Below are positions 8,436 to 16,483 of a stretch of DNA of 64,000 bases, piece after piece. Made by a program: the position numbers and the translations under genes. Position 1 is the first letter of the stretch, and each line of letters begins with the position of its first letter. The notes under the pieces were generated by a model that had not been told where the DNA came from, did not search any database, and saw only the letters and a program-made list of their open reading frames with translations. This stretch comes from Telmatospirillum siberiense (GTDB lineage: Bacteria > Pseudomonadota > Alphaproteobacteria > Rhodospirillales > Magnetospirillaceae). The stretch covers positions 1 to 64,000 of the forward strand of contig NZ_PIUM01000013.1 in NCBI RefSeq assembly GCF_002845745.1, written 5' to 3'.

Positions 8436-9248
8436 ATGGCCAATACGACGGCAGAGCTCGAGGCGCTTCTCATGGAGCGATCCCTGACCGACGCGCAGTT
8501 GCAAACGGCGGCGGAGGCGGCGGCGGACTTCCGGATCCAGCCGGACGCGACGGTGATCAAGATCGGCGGGCAGAGCATTATCGACCGGGGCCGCGCGGGG
8601 CTCTACCCGCTCGTTGACGAGATCGCCGCCGCCCGCAAGACCCACAAGCTTCTTATCGGGACCGGCGCGGGCACCCGGGCCCGGCACCTCTATTCGATCG
8701 CGGCCGGGCTCAACCTGCCGGCGGGCGTGCTCTCGCAGCTCGGCGCCTCGGTTGCCGACCAGAACGCCGCGATGCTGGGACAGCTCCTCGCCAAGCACGG
8801 TATCTCGGTGGTCGACGATGTCGGGCTTTCCTCGGTGCCGCTCTACCTCGCCGAGGTGAATGCCGTGATCTTCAGCGGCATGCCGCCCTACAAGCTGTGG
8901 ATCCGCCCGGCCCCCGAGGGGGTCATTCCGCCCTATCGCACCGACGCCGGATGTTTCCTCGTCGCCGAGCAGTTCGGCTGCAAGGCGATGATCTATGTGA
9001 AGGACGAAGACGGTCTTTATACCGCCAATCCGAAAACATCGAAGGGTGCCACCTTCATCCCGAAGATCTCGGTTGACGAGATGAAGGCGAAGGGGCTGCA
9101 GGACTCGATCCTGGAATTCCCGGTGCTCGACCTGCTCAAGTCGGCACGCCACGTCCGCCAGGTGCAGGTCGTCAACGGCCTCGTCCCCGGCAACCTGACC
9201 CGCGCGCTCGCCGGAGAGCACGTCGGCACCATCATCACCGCGAGCTAG
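8436..9248 (+). CDS. mosB: molybdenum storage protein subunit beta
   Basis: A 270-residue protein, the same length as MosB of Azotobacter vinelandii. With MosA it forms a cytoplasmic hexamer that packs molybdate (or tungstate) into polyoxometalate clusters, driven by ATP. The amino acid kinase (UMP-kinase-like) fold shows as VIKIGGQSIIDRG near residue 40, LLIGTGAGTRARHLYS, GQLLAKHGI, MPPYKLW, IPPYRTDAGCFL and VKDEDGLYTANPKTSKGATF. The start is ATG 8436 (MANTTAELEALL) after GAAGGAGAGG; an upstream in-frame ATG at 8304 gives no family sequence. It is followed by mosA after 12 bp. Mo storage usually accompanies nitrogenase or other Mo enzymes, none of which lie here. Confidence 0.95.
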   Translation: MANTTAELEALLMERSLTDAQLQTAAEAAADFRIQPDATVIKIGGQSIIDRGRAGLYPLVDEIAAARKTHKLLIGTGAGTRARHLYSIAAGLNLPAGVLSQLGASVADQNAAMLGQLLAKHGISVVDDVGLSSVPLYLAEVNAVIFSGMPPYKLWIRPAPEGVIPPYRTDAGCFLVAEQFGCKAMIYVKDEDGLYTANPKTSKGATFIPKISVDEMKAKGLQDSILEFPVLDLLKSARHVRQVQVVNGLVPGNLTRALAGEHVGTIITAS

Positions 9249-9260
9249 AGGACCACTGCC

Positions 9261-10094
9261 ATGTCCGAATCCACCAATAGCATCAAGCACGTCGCTTCGC
9301 CGCTCGCGCGCCAGACCCTCCTCGACGGCGATCTTACCCGTCCCGTCGCCGGCGTTCGCCCGATCCGGCTCCTCCCCTGGCTGCAGGTCGTGAAGATCGG
9401 CGGCCGTTCCATCATGGACCGCGGCCGTGACGCCATTCTCCCGATCGTCGACGAGCTGCGGAAACTGCTGCCCGAGCATCGTCTGCTGATCCTGACCGGT
9501 GCCGGCATCCGCGCCCGCCACCTTTATGGCGTCGGCCTCGACCTCGGCCTGCCGGTCGGCTCGCTCGCTCCGCTCGCCGCGAGCGAGGCCGGGCAGAACG
9601 GCCACATTCTCGCCTCGCTGCTCGCGCCCGAGGGGGTTTCCTACGTCGAACATCCCACCATCTCGAGTCAGCTGGCGATCCATCTTTCGGCGGCTCGCGC
9701 GGTGGTGGGAAGCGCTTTTCCTCCTTATCACCACCACGAGTTCCCGACCTCGCGCATTCCGCCTCACCGGGCCGACACGGGCGCGTTTCTGCTCGCCGAC
9801 GCGCTCGGCGCGGCCGGACTGACGATCGTCGAGGACGTGGACGGGGTTTACACCAGCGATCCCCACGGCCCCGGTGGTGAGAAGGCGCAGTTGATCCGCG
9901 AGACGAGCGCCGCCGATCTGGTGGAGTTCGAGGGCACGTTGCCGGTGGACCGTGCGCTTCCCGAGGTGATGGCGAATGCCCGCCATATCGAGCGCGTGCA
10001 GATCGTCAACGGGCTCGTTCCGGGCCGGCTCACCGCCGCGCTGCGTGGCGATCACGTCGGAACGATCATCCGTACCGGCGCCCGCCCGCTCTGA
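9261..10094 (+). CDS. mosA: molybdenum storage protein subunit alpha
   Basis: A 277-residue partner of MosB, with the alpha-subunit N-terminus [15 protein letters not shown] and the same kinase-like fold: [70 protein letters not shown] and [15 protein letters not shown]. The histidine-rich PPYHHHEFP stretch matches the MosA region near the metal-oxide clusters and ATP. It is probably cotranscribed with mosB, and both end with the near-identical NGLVPG-LT-AL-G-HVGTII tail, showing an old gene duplication. Both mos genes are rich in CTC and CGC codons compared with their neighbours. Confidence 0.95.
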   Translation: MSESTNSIKHVASPLARQTLLDGDLTRPVAGVRPIRLLPWLQVVKIGGRSIMDRGRDAILPIVDELRKLLPEHRLLILTGAGIRARHLYGVGLDLGLPVGSLAPLAASEAGQNGHILASLLAPEGVSYVEHPTISSQLAIHLSAARAVVGSAFPPYHHHEFPTSRIPPHRADTGAFLLADALGAAGLTIVEDVDGVYTSDPHGPGGEKAQLIRETSAADLVEFEGTLPVDRALPEVMANARHIERVQIVNGLVPGRLTAALRGDHVGTIIRTGARPL

Positions 10095-10123
10095 TACGAG
10101 TGGCTCCGGCGGCGTTAGGATAA

Positions 10124-10301
10124 ACCCTCGCCCGCTTTGCGGGAGAGGGCGGCGAGCGGAGGCGAGCGGGTGAGGGGGGCTTAGCGTCCGCGCGACATAA
10201 AGACTTGCTTGTTTCCGCACACTTTTTCCGCGCGTCCGCGCGTAAATCCCCTCACCCCGCTCGCTTACGCTCGTCCCCTCTCCCTCAAGGGGCGAGGGGA
10301 G
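10124..10301. repeat. inverted CCCTC(A/G)CCC-type repeat pair
   Basis: The arms at 10124-10179 and 10247-10301 are imperfect inverted copies rich in CCCTC/GAGGG and CTCGC/GCGAG, separated by about 67 bases that hold CGTCCGCGCG twice. Similar GC-rich palindromic elements are common between alphaproteobacterial genes. This one fills the gap between mosA and the convergent SoxYZ-like gene and may end transcription from both sides. Confidence 0.65.
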
Positions 10302-10378
10302 ATTTTTCTTAATCCGAGCGCCGCCGATGCCTCTCGTGTCTATCCAAGAAGGCTCGATGCCGGCCTTCCGCTTGGCCG

Positions 10379-11203
10379 TCAACGCCCCGCCGGTCCCACC
10401 GCCCAGCTTCCGGAGAAGGTCTGGTCCAGGTTGTCCCTCGCGCTGATCTTCAGGGTGGCTGGGCCATGGGGCAGATAGAAGAAACGGAAATGCGGATCCT
10501 CGCTCAGCGAGATGTCGGCGTCGATGGCCAGGACCGGCTTGCCGTCCAGGGTGACGGCGATGGATTGGACATAGTGCGCCGGCAGATAGAGGCGGGTGAT
10601 CTGGTCCATTTGCATGCCGGAATTGTTGGGGTGGCGGATCATCACTTGCGCGCGGTTGGGCACATCCGGCTGAAACGCGCCGATCTGCTGAAATCTCATT
10701 TCCCCCAGATGGCCGGCTTCGGCCTCGGCGTTCTTGCTCATCGGGGCTGAACAGCCTCCGGCCGCTTTCACATAGGTTCTGACGACGTAAGTCTTGCCGT
10801 CGTTCGTTTCGGCGACCGCATGGATATAGGTGTAGTCGTTGACCCTGAGCCTGGTTTCGATATCGGCCTGTCCGCTGTCCGGGGTGAAATGGAAAACGGC
10901 GGCCAGCGGCGCCGGATTCTCGTCGATGACCAGGCTGAGCGAAGTCACGTAGCGTTCGGCGGTCTGGGGAAATTTGACATGGACGCCGACCGGCACCAGG
11001 GCCGCTTCCACCGCCCGGGCCGGGGCTTGCAGTTCCAGGACGTCCGAGCCGTCGATCAGCGTTTTGCCTTTGAACAGGGCCGAGCGGATATCCTCCCAGC
11101 GGGCTTCGGCGGCGGCCCCGTCTTCGGCCACGGCTGGGCAGGGGACGGTCAATCCCGTCAGCAGAAGGGTCAGGACGGCGAGGACGGGCTTCGATGATCG
11201 CAT
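10379..11203 (-). CDS. quinoprotein dehydrogenase-associated SoxYZ-like carrier protein
   Basis: A 274-residue exported protein (signal peptide about residues 1-27, ending CPAVAED) matching the fused SoxY-SoxZ-like carriers found beside PQQ-dependent dehydrogenases. The SoxY-like half carries WEDIRSALFKGKTLIDGSDVLELQAP and the C-terminal SoxZ-like half carries QVMIRHPNNSGMQMDQITRLYLPAHYV. The canonical SoxY GGCG swinging-arm end is absent; a lone Cys occurs in KAAGGCSAP near the junction, and it may be the carrier residue. The start is ATG 11203, preceded by AGGAGGAAACAG. It is the last gene of a minus-strand cluster with a zinc hydrolase and a YVTN propeller. Its role in periplasmic alcohol or aldehyde oxidation is inferred from the family. 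Confidence 0.85.
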   Translation of the reverse strand: MRSSKPVLAVLTLLLTGLTVPCPAVAEDGAAAEARWEDIRSALFKGKTLIDGSDVLELQAPARAVEAALVPVGVHVKFPQTAERYVTSLSLVIDENPAPLAAVFHFTPDSGQADIETRLRVNDYTYIHAVAETNDGKTYVVRTYVKAAGGCSAPMSKNAEAEAGHLGEMRFQQIGAFQPDVPNRAQVMIRHPNNSGMQMDQITRLYLPAHYVQSIAVTLDGKPVLAIDADISLSEDPHFRFFYLPHGPATLKISARDNLDQTFSGSWAVGPAGR

Positions 11204-11244
11204 TTCTGTTTCCTCCTGCTTCGCGAGAGGCATCCGTGGCCGGA

Positions 11245-12192
11245 TTACTCCCATTCCAGTTCGGCGAAGGCGACGGCGACATTGCGCGGATGGACGGTCT
11301 CGAACAGGATCCAGTCGGCCTTGAGGTCCCGGCCGACGGTCCCGGTGGCCTCCGCGAGGCTGACGCCATTCTTCAAGGCCGTGCGCACCTCGTCCGACAA
11401 GCCGGTCAGATAGCGCAGCAGCGGGTCGGTGGCGTCCGGCCAGGCAACAGTGGCCGGACCGTGACCGGGTACTGCGCGGGCGGCCGGAATGGCGCGCAGT
11501 TGCTCCAGCCGCGCGATCCAGCCGCGCAGGCTGCCGTCGATGGTCGGCATGCGCCGGCAGAACAGCAGATCGCCCAGGAACCAGCTATCCGTCCGCTCGT
11601 CGCGCACCGTCATATCGCAATCGGTATGGGCGGGGGGCCATGCCTGCAACAGCAGCCGCCGGTTGCCCAGGTCCAAGCCCAGGCTGTCCGTGACCGCCAG
11701 ATCGGGCGGCACCACCGCCGATCCGGCCGCCACCTCTCCCAGATCGCGGTCCAGGGTTTGCCGGTAATAGGCGCCGCGGTCCTTGAGGGCGGCGGCCATG
11801 CGCTGATGTCCGACGATGCGGGCAACGGGAAAGGCCGCGTTGCCGAAAATATGATCGGGGTGGAAGTGGGTATTGATCACATAGGCGACGGGGCGGTCGG
11901 TGACGCGGCGGACGGCCGCCAGCAGGGCCTTGCCCTCCCGCAGGCTGCCGCCGCTGTCGATGACGGCGGCCGCCTGATCTCCGACGATGAAGCCCAGATT
12001 GGCGATGTCGCCCCGATTGGCCGGCGTGGCCTCCTCGTAGGGGGCCTGATGGACGAATACGCCGGGGGCGATTTCCCGCATTTCCAGGGGGGTGTCGCCG
12101 GTGCTCGCGCGGGCGATGCCGGCGAAGGGCAGGGCCGCCAGTCCCTGCAGGACCCGCCTTCGACCGATCTGTCGGTTTCCTTTTCCGTTCAT
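11245..12192 (-). CDS. quinoprotein relay system zinc metallohydrolase (MBL fold)
   Basis: A 315-residue metallo-beta-lactamase-fold protein with an N-terminal twin-arginine signal (GRRRVLQGLAALPFAGIARAS). The zinc motif HxHxDH reads NTHFHPDHIFGN near residue 105, and AVPGHGPA supplies another likely ligand. Members cluster with PQQ-dependent dehydrogenases and SoxYZ-like carriers, as here; the substrate of these periplasmic hydrolases is not established. It begins 1 bp after the preceding gene's stop codon, so coupled translation is likely. The Tat signal suggests cofactor insertion before export. Confidence 0.87.
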   Translation of the reverse strand: MNGKGNRQIGRRRVLQGLAALPFAGIARASTGDTPLEMREIAPGVFVHQAPYEEATPANRGDIANLGFIVGDQAAAVIDSGGSLREGKALLAAVRRVTDRPVAYVINTHFHPDHIFGNAAFPVARIVGHQRMAAALKDRGAYYRQTLDRDLGEVAAGSAVVPPDLAVTDSLGLDLGNRRLLLQAWPPAHTDCDMTVRDERTDSWFLGDLLFCRRMPTIDGSLRGWIARLEQLRAIPAARAVPGHGPATVAWPDATDPLLRYLTGLSDEVRTALKNGVSLAEATGTVGRDLKADWILFETVHPRNVAVAFAELEWE

Positions 12193-12193
12193 G

Positions 12194-12568
12194 TCAAAAG
12201 CACGTGAGGTCGGCGTCGGCCTGGGCGCGGTGCAGTTTTTCGATCAACAGCTTCAATTCCGGGGGATCACGGAACAGGCCGACCCGGCCGCCGACCCCGC
12301 CGCCCGCCTGCATGCCAAGCGCGGTCTGCGCCTTTTCATAATCGGCGAAGGGCATGGTCCGGGCGATGGCGTCGATGGCGCAGGAGCATTTCAGCAGGGC
12401 CATGCGGCTGTTGCCGTTGGCCGCCATGCAGCCCAGCACGTAATCGGCGCGCTCGGCCGTGGGGTAGTCGTTGATCTTCTCCGTCCGCTGCGCGGCTGCG
12501 GCCGTGCTCGCCGCCGCGCCGAACAGCCAGAGCAGGACGAGCCCCGCCGCTCGCCAAGCGGCTTTCAT
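12194..12568 (-). CDS. small exported cysteine-containing protein of unknown function
   Basis: A 124-residue protein with a clear signal peptide (LVLLWLFGAAASTAAAAQ). The mature part has four cysteines, in YVLGCMAANG, LKCSCAIDAI and the final DLTCF. This spacing would suit two disulfides or metal binding. Its start overlaps the previous gene's stop by four bases (ATGA). It is a recurrent type of neighbour in quinoprotein dehydrogenase clusters, but I do not recognise a defined function. Confidence 0.75.
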   Translation of the reverse strand: MKAAWRAAGLVLLWLFGAAASTAAAAQRTEKINDYPTAERADYVLGCMAANGNSRMALLKCSCAIDAIARTMPFADYEKAQTALGMQAGGGVGGRVGLFRDPPELKLLIEKLHRAQADADLTCF

Positions 12569-13248
12569 GGCTGTTTCCCGGCGAAGGTCATCACTTCGTC
12601 GATGCCCGCCGCCCCGGCGGATGGCGGCGCGTGCGAACTGATCTGGTAGAGCGTGCCCGGAACCTCGGCACTCAGGACGAAACGGTAGCTCTTGCCGGCG
12701 ACGGTGGGCAGTTCGGTCAGCGCCGGATCGTCGCGGAACGGCGTGATGTCGATTTCGGTGGCGGGGGCCGTCCGGCCTTGAAGGTCAAGAGTGATTTGGC
12801 TGACCTGCGCGCCGTCGAGAAAGGCCCGGCGGATGCGGTTGCGGAAATAGGTTGCCGGCCGGCCGGTTTCCTGGCGCATCTCCAGTACGTCATGTTCCAG
12901 GAAAAACATCAAAAGGGGATTGCCGTGGAACCCGCTCACCGGCGGCGTCGGCATCCGCCGGTCGCCGCTCAGGAAGTCGGTCCACACATCTTTTCCGCCG
13001 TTGTCGCGAAGCGTCCGGATGTCGGCGCTCACGCGGTCATCGTAGGTTCGCGCCGGATCGCCTTGGCGGACGAAACTGTAATCGAGGCGGACCGGCGCCG
13101 TGATGTTGCCCAGATGGTCGCTGTCGAACAGGGCGATCTGTGCGGGTGTGTCAGGCGGGACGACGGACGTTTCCGCCATCGCCGCCGCGGACGGCAACAG
13201 CGTGGCCAGACAAAACAGCCAACGGCCGGCGGATATACGTCTTGTCAT
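12565..13248 (-). CDS. exported protein of unknown function in the quinoprotein accessory cluster
   Basis: A 227-residue protein starting at ATG 13248 after GGGAGACG, with signal peptide MTRRISAGRWLFCLATLLPSAAAMAET. The mature part reads like a periplasmic beta-rich protein (DYSFVRQGDPARTYDDRVSADIR, GFHGNPLLMFFLEHDVLEMRQETGRPATYFRNRIRRAFLDGA). No catalytic motif is recognised. It is translationally coupled to the next gene (4-base overlap). Conservation next to the zinc hydrolase and YVTN protein suggests a part in periplasmic oxidation, but this rests on context only. Confidence 0.75.
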   Translation of the reverse strand: MTRRISAGRWLFCLATLLPSAAAMAETSVVPPDTPAQIALFDSDHLGNITAPVRLDYSFVRQGDPARTYDDRVSADIRTLRDNGGKDVWTDFLSGDRRMPTPPVSGFHGNPLLMFFLEHDVLEMRQETGRPATYFRNRIRRAFLDGAQVSQITLDLQGRTAPATEIDITPFRDDPALTELPTVAGKSYRFVLSAEVPGTLYQISSHAPPSAGAAGIDEVMTFAGKQP

Positions 13249-13324
13249 GCGGCGTCTCCCTCGCTTGTCGTTTGATATCGGCGAACGGCACGGATCGACG
13301 GTTCGCCCCCATGAGAAATCCGTT

Positions 13325-13927
13325 TCAGCGGATACCCTCCTGCAGGGCCCGCACATAAGCCCCCAGCCGCTGGTCGAGTTCCGCCGGAATTTCACAGGCA
13401 TAGCGCAGGGTGCGCTGCGCCTCGTAATAGGTCCTCTGGGTGAGGGTCCAGCGGTCCGTCAGCTCGGCGCTGGCGCCCTGGCCCGCCTTTTCCCGTTCGT
13501 TCGCCATCTCCGAGACCAGTCCGGCAAAGGTGCGCTGTCGCTCGGCCAGCATCTTGATATGCTCGATCACCCGCGTCCTGGCGGTGGCGTTCTCTTCGAG
13601 AAGCCCGGCGACGGCTCGTTTGATGGCGCGCGTGCGGTTCGGGGGGCGGGCCCGCAGGAAGCGGCCGATGGCCGCCAGCCCCTCGGCGAGGGGAACCTCG
13701 CGGGGCGAGATGGCGGCGACCAGGGGGGCGGCGGTGGGATCGCTCCGCCAGTCGCCGATGCCGTCGAGCGGCGGGCCGCTCCACACCATTTCCGCCGAGA
13801 CCGACGGCACCAGGGCCTGCTCGCAGGGCCAGTCGGGATCGGAAGAGGGGGGCGCGGCAGCGGCCCGTCCGGACGGCAGGCCGAGCAGCGCGGCGAAGAC
13901 GATGACCAGAATCATCCGTCCGGTCAT
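13325..13927 (-). CDS. exported helical protein of unknown function
   Basis: A 200-residue protein with N-terminal signal MILVIVFAALLGLPSGRAAAA. The second half is helical and charged (RTRAIKRAVAGLLEENATARTRVIEHIKMLAERQRTFAGLVSEMANEREKA). Two cysteines remain in the mature protein (PDWPCEQAL, LRYACEIP) and might pair. Its start overlaps the end of the YVTN propeller gene by four bases. The function is not recognised; position ties it to the alcohol-oxidation accessory cluster. Confidence 0.75.
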   Translation of the reverse strand: MTGRMILVIVFAALLGLPSGRAAAAPPSSDPDWPCEQALVPSVSAEMVWSGPPLDGIGDWRSDPTAAPLVAAISPREVPLAEGLAAIGRFLRARPPNRTRAIKRAVAGLLEENATARTRVIEHIKMLAERQRTFAGLVSEMANEREKAGQGASAELTDRWTLTQRTYYEAQRTLRYACEIPAELDQRLGAYVRALQEGIR

Positions 13928-14901
13928 GGCCGCACCACCACGCCCCAGGGCTGGTTGCCGACGGTGACCGATTTCAACACCCGCAGATTGGGGACATCGA
14001 TGGCCGAGATGTCGTTGCTGACCCCGTTGGTGGTGAACAGCCGGCTTTCATCGTGATTGAAGGCCAGATTCCACACCCGCTGGCCGACCAGAAGATATTT
14101 GACCACCTCGAAGGTTTCCATATCGATCACGGCGACACGATTCGATGGCCCCAAGGCGACAAAAGCCCGTTTGCGATCCTTGGTCAGGGCGATGCCCACC
14201 GCCTGGATGGCTTGTTTGGGAACGCCCGGCACGGCGAAGCCGATCTTGTGAACGACCTGACGGGTGGCCGCGTCGATGACGCTGACGGTGCCGCCAATTT
14301 CCGAGGAAACCCAGACCTGCGCGCCGTCCGATGTCCATTCGGCATGCCGGGGGCGGCTGTCGACCAGGACGTTGCCGACCACCTGATGGCTGTCGTTGTC
14401 GACGAAATGCGCCATGTTGGTGGTTTCCGAGGTGTTGACCGTCCATTTGCCGTCCGGGCTGACCGCCATGCCCTCGGGCTCGACGCCCACGGGAATTTCG
14501 CCTTCGATGCGTCTTCCCGCGATGTCGACGATGGAAACCAGGCTGTTGTCTTCGTTGGAGACGTAGAGATGGTTGCCGTCCGGATGCAGGGCGAAGGTCT
14601 CGGGATCCGGTCCGCTCGGCAGCGGCGGCTTCAGGGTGTAGGTGTCGAGATCCAGAACGTCGATCCGGTTGTCGTCGCTGGCGCAGATATAAAGAAACTT
14701 GTGGTCCTTGGACAACAGGATGCCACGGGGGCGCTGCCCGACGCGGATCGTGCGGATGACGGCGAGGCTGTCGGCGTCCAGCGCGGTGATGCTGTTGCCC
14801 TTTTCGTTGGAAACCAGCACCGTTTCGCCCGCCGCCGCCGCCGTCCAGAACAAGGCGGCCAGGGCGGCGGAAAGCTCGGGGAGACGACGGCAGCATGGCA
14901 T
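13924..14901 (-). CDS. PQQ-dependent catabolism-associated YVTN beta-propeller protein
   Basis: A 325-residue exported protein. The signal peptide (LSAALAALFWTAAAAGE) precedes about seven propeller blades with YVTN-type repeats (VLVSNEKGNSITALDADSL, LYICASDDNRIDVLDLDT, LYVSNEDNSLVSIVDIA, LFTTNGVSNDISAIDVP). This propeller family sits in gene sets for PQQ-linked alcohol catabolism next to a periplasmic binding protein, as here. LutD of the lanthanide-uptake cluster of Methylorubrum is a comparable protein. The start is ATG 14901; upstream in-frame codons lack a signal sequence. The exact role is not established. Confidence 0.87.
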   Translation of the reverse strand: MPCCRRLPELSAALAALFWTAAAAGETVLVSNEKGNSITALDADSLAVIRTIRVGQRPRGILLSKDHKFLYICASDDNRIDVLDLDTYTLKPPLPSGPDPETFALHPDGNHLYVSNEDNSLVSIVDIAGRRIEGEIPVGVEPEGMAVSPDGKWTVNTSETTNMAHFVDNDSHQVVGNVLVDSRPRHAEWTSDGAQVWVSSEIGGTVSVIDAATRQVVHKIGFAVPGVPKQAIQAVGIALTKDRKRAFVALGPSNRVAVIDMETFEVVKYLLVGQRVWNLAFNHDESRLFTTNGVSNDISAIDVPNLRVLKSVTVGNQPWGVVVRP

Positions 14902-14932
14902 GTCCGGATCCTTTTCGCATGAGGGGACTGCG

Positions 14933-16111
14933 TTATCGCGCATGGCATCGGCTTTCCGGACGGTCCTGGCCAAGCGTGTCGAGACCCGTGGTCGGATGCA
15001 GGAAACCCGTCTGCGGCGAGACCGAAACCAGGACATGCGAGTCGGACAGCAGGATGGCCTGTCGCATCTGGCCGTCCCATGGACGAAAGCTCAAGGGTTC
15101 GCCTTTGTAACCGGGCAATTGGAATTGATCGCCGCGCACATAGGCGGCGATCCGCTCCGGCTCCGTCGAGGCGGTCCGCGTGGCGCCTTCTCCGACGGCG
15201 CGGACCGCCAGCCATGCCGCATAATCCCGCGCTTCCATCGGGCGGTTGAAACGGTGGCGGAAGCGGTTCTGCAATTGGCTGGCGCCCCATTCGTCGTGCG
15301 GCCGCGACCAGGCGGCGGGAACCAGTCCCTGGGTGCCGGCGACGGGACGCGGCAAGCTGGTCGCATAGGACAGATAGTCTCCGAACTGGGCATCTTCGTC
15401 GGCGACGATCAAAATGTCGTAGCTCACGCCCTGGGTGAACTCCGCGACCTGGGCGGCGACGGCGTAATGGCCGCTGTCGGAGCGTTTGGCGCCAGGGTCG
15501 AAGGTCCATGCCTTCTCGGCCGCCAGCCGGGCGCGAAATTTGGCGATGGACTGTTTGATCGCCGCGGCATAAGCCCGGTCGGCGTCGGTCGGGCCGACGA
15601 CGAGGAAGATGTTCGGCCATTTCTTCGCGATCAGATATTCGATCAGCGCGTCGGCCAGCATGGCCCGGCTGGGCGCCGTATGCAGAATGTTCGGGCGGCA
15701 GTCGGCGCCGCGCAATTCGTCGTCCGTGGCGCGCACATTGAAGAGCGTCACGCCCTTCGCCTCGGGCAGGTCGGCCAAATCCCGCAGATCCTTCGCCGGC
15801 AGATCCACCAGGATCAGGCGCTGGCCTTCTCCCGTCAGGGCGCGGAACGCCGCCGGCAGGTCCCCGTCGGCCGGAAGTCTGGCGTCTTTCAGCAAGAAAC
15901 GCTGTCCGACGAATTGCCCGGTGGTGTTGTCGTCGTCGATGGCCTGCGACGCCCCGTCGAAACCCAGGCCGGCGGGGTCGGTGGCCGGATCCGGCGATCG
16001 GCCGAGATAGGCGGCATTCACCGGTTGCAAGGTTTCCGCGCCAGCCGCATGACCGATGAGGCATGTCATGGCAAAGAGCAATATCGCCCGCGCGCAAACT
16101 TTGCCGATCAC
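14933..16111 (-). CDS. PQQ-linked ABC-type periplasmic binding protein (alcohol dehydrogenase system family)
   Basis: About 392 residues from GTG 16111, with a signal peptide (AILLFAMTCLIGHAAGAE); upstream in-frame codons reach 16240 but do not look like a signal. It resembles the branched-chain-type (LivK fold) binding proteins found only with PQQ-dependent alcohol dehydrogenases, with NAAYLGRSPDPATDPAGLGF and LFNVRATDDELRGADCRPNILHT. LutA is related. In those systems it works with a cognate ATPase and permease that are not seen in this window. The gene leads the minus-strand cluster ending in the SoxYZ-like carrier and is divergent from an AgmR-like regulator. The start is uncertain. Confidence 0.82.
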   Translation of the reverse strand: MIGKVCARAILLFAMTCLIGHAAGAETLQPVNAAYLGRSPDPATDPAGLGFDGASQAIDDDNTTGQFVGQRFLLKDARLPADGDLPAAFRALTGEGQRLILVDLPAKDLRDLADLPEAKGVTLFNVRATDDELRGADCRPNILHTAPSRAMLADALIEYLIAKKWPNIFLVVGPTDADRAYAAAIKQSIAKFRARLAAEKAWTFDPGAKRSDSGHYAVAAQVAEFTQGVSYDILIVADEDAQFGDYLSYATSLPRPVAGTQGLVPAAWSRPHDEWGASQLQNRFRHRFNRPMEARDYAAWLAVRAVGEGATRTASTEPERIAAYVRGDQFQLPGYKGEPLSFRPWDGQMRQAILLSDSHVLVSVSPQTGFLHPTTGLDTLGQDRPESRCHAR

Positions 16112-16483
16112 GCTATGTCGTCTCCCGATAGTTCGATGCCATGGATCTTTCAATCCAGCGACGATGCCTGGGTTATTCCCTCTACCAAAAGAAGAAATAT
16201 TTCGTTTGATCATTAGTAAGCAGTCGTCGAGATTGTCCAATATATAAGAAAATTACAATGCTGCATTGCAGCAATAATTTTATGGTATCTGTTCCATATA
16301 TTTCATCTGGAAAATAAGAGCTGTGCAACCGGTCTGTGTATAGACTTTAGGATGAGTGTGGTTATACGGTTTCCTGATCGATTCTTTCTCTAGATATAGG
16401 TGCGGCACTCTTGTTTTTTCTATTTCCCCACCCCAGGTCCTTGGGACAATGACCTAAAGAACAATAAGCTAGGGATGGGAGAG
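16112..16483. other. divergent intergenic region, AT-rich
   Basis: These 372 bases contain no supported gene. They are markedly AT-rich compared with the flanks and separate the binding-protein operon from the response regulator, so promoters in both directions are expected. A palindrome lies near 16265. Confidence 0.6.
16249..16281. promoter_or_regulatory. palindrome in the divergent promoter region
   Basis: AAAATTA-CAA-TGCTGCATTGCAGCA-A-TAATTTT is nearly symmetrical over 33 bp, with a perfect 15-base core. It lies about 140 bp from the binding-protein gene and 200 bp from the regulator gene. It could be an operator or a structured leader; no regulator can be assigned. Confidence 0.4.

Noticed and set aside
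8292-11369. A 1025-codon minus-strand open frame across mosB, mosA and the carrier gene
   Set aside because: It is antisense to two clear mos genes and out of frame with the SoxYZ-like gene; composition is Arg/Pro/Gly-rich and nothing in it resembles a protein family.
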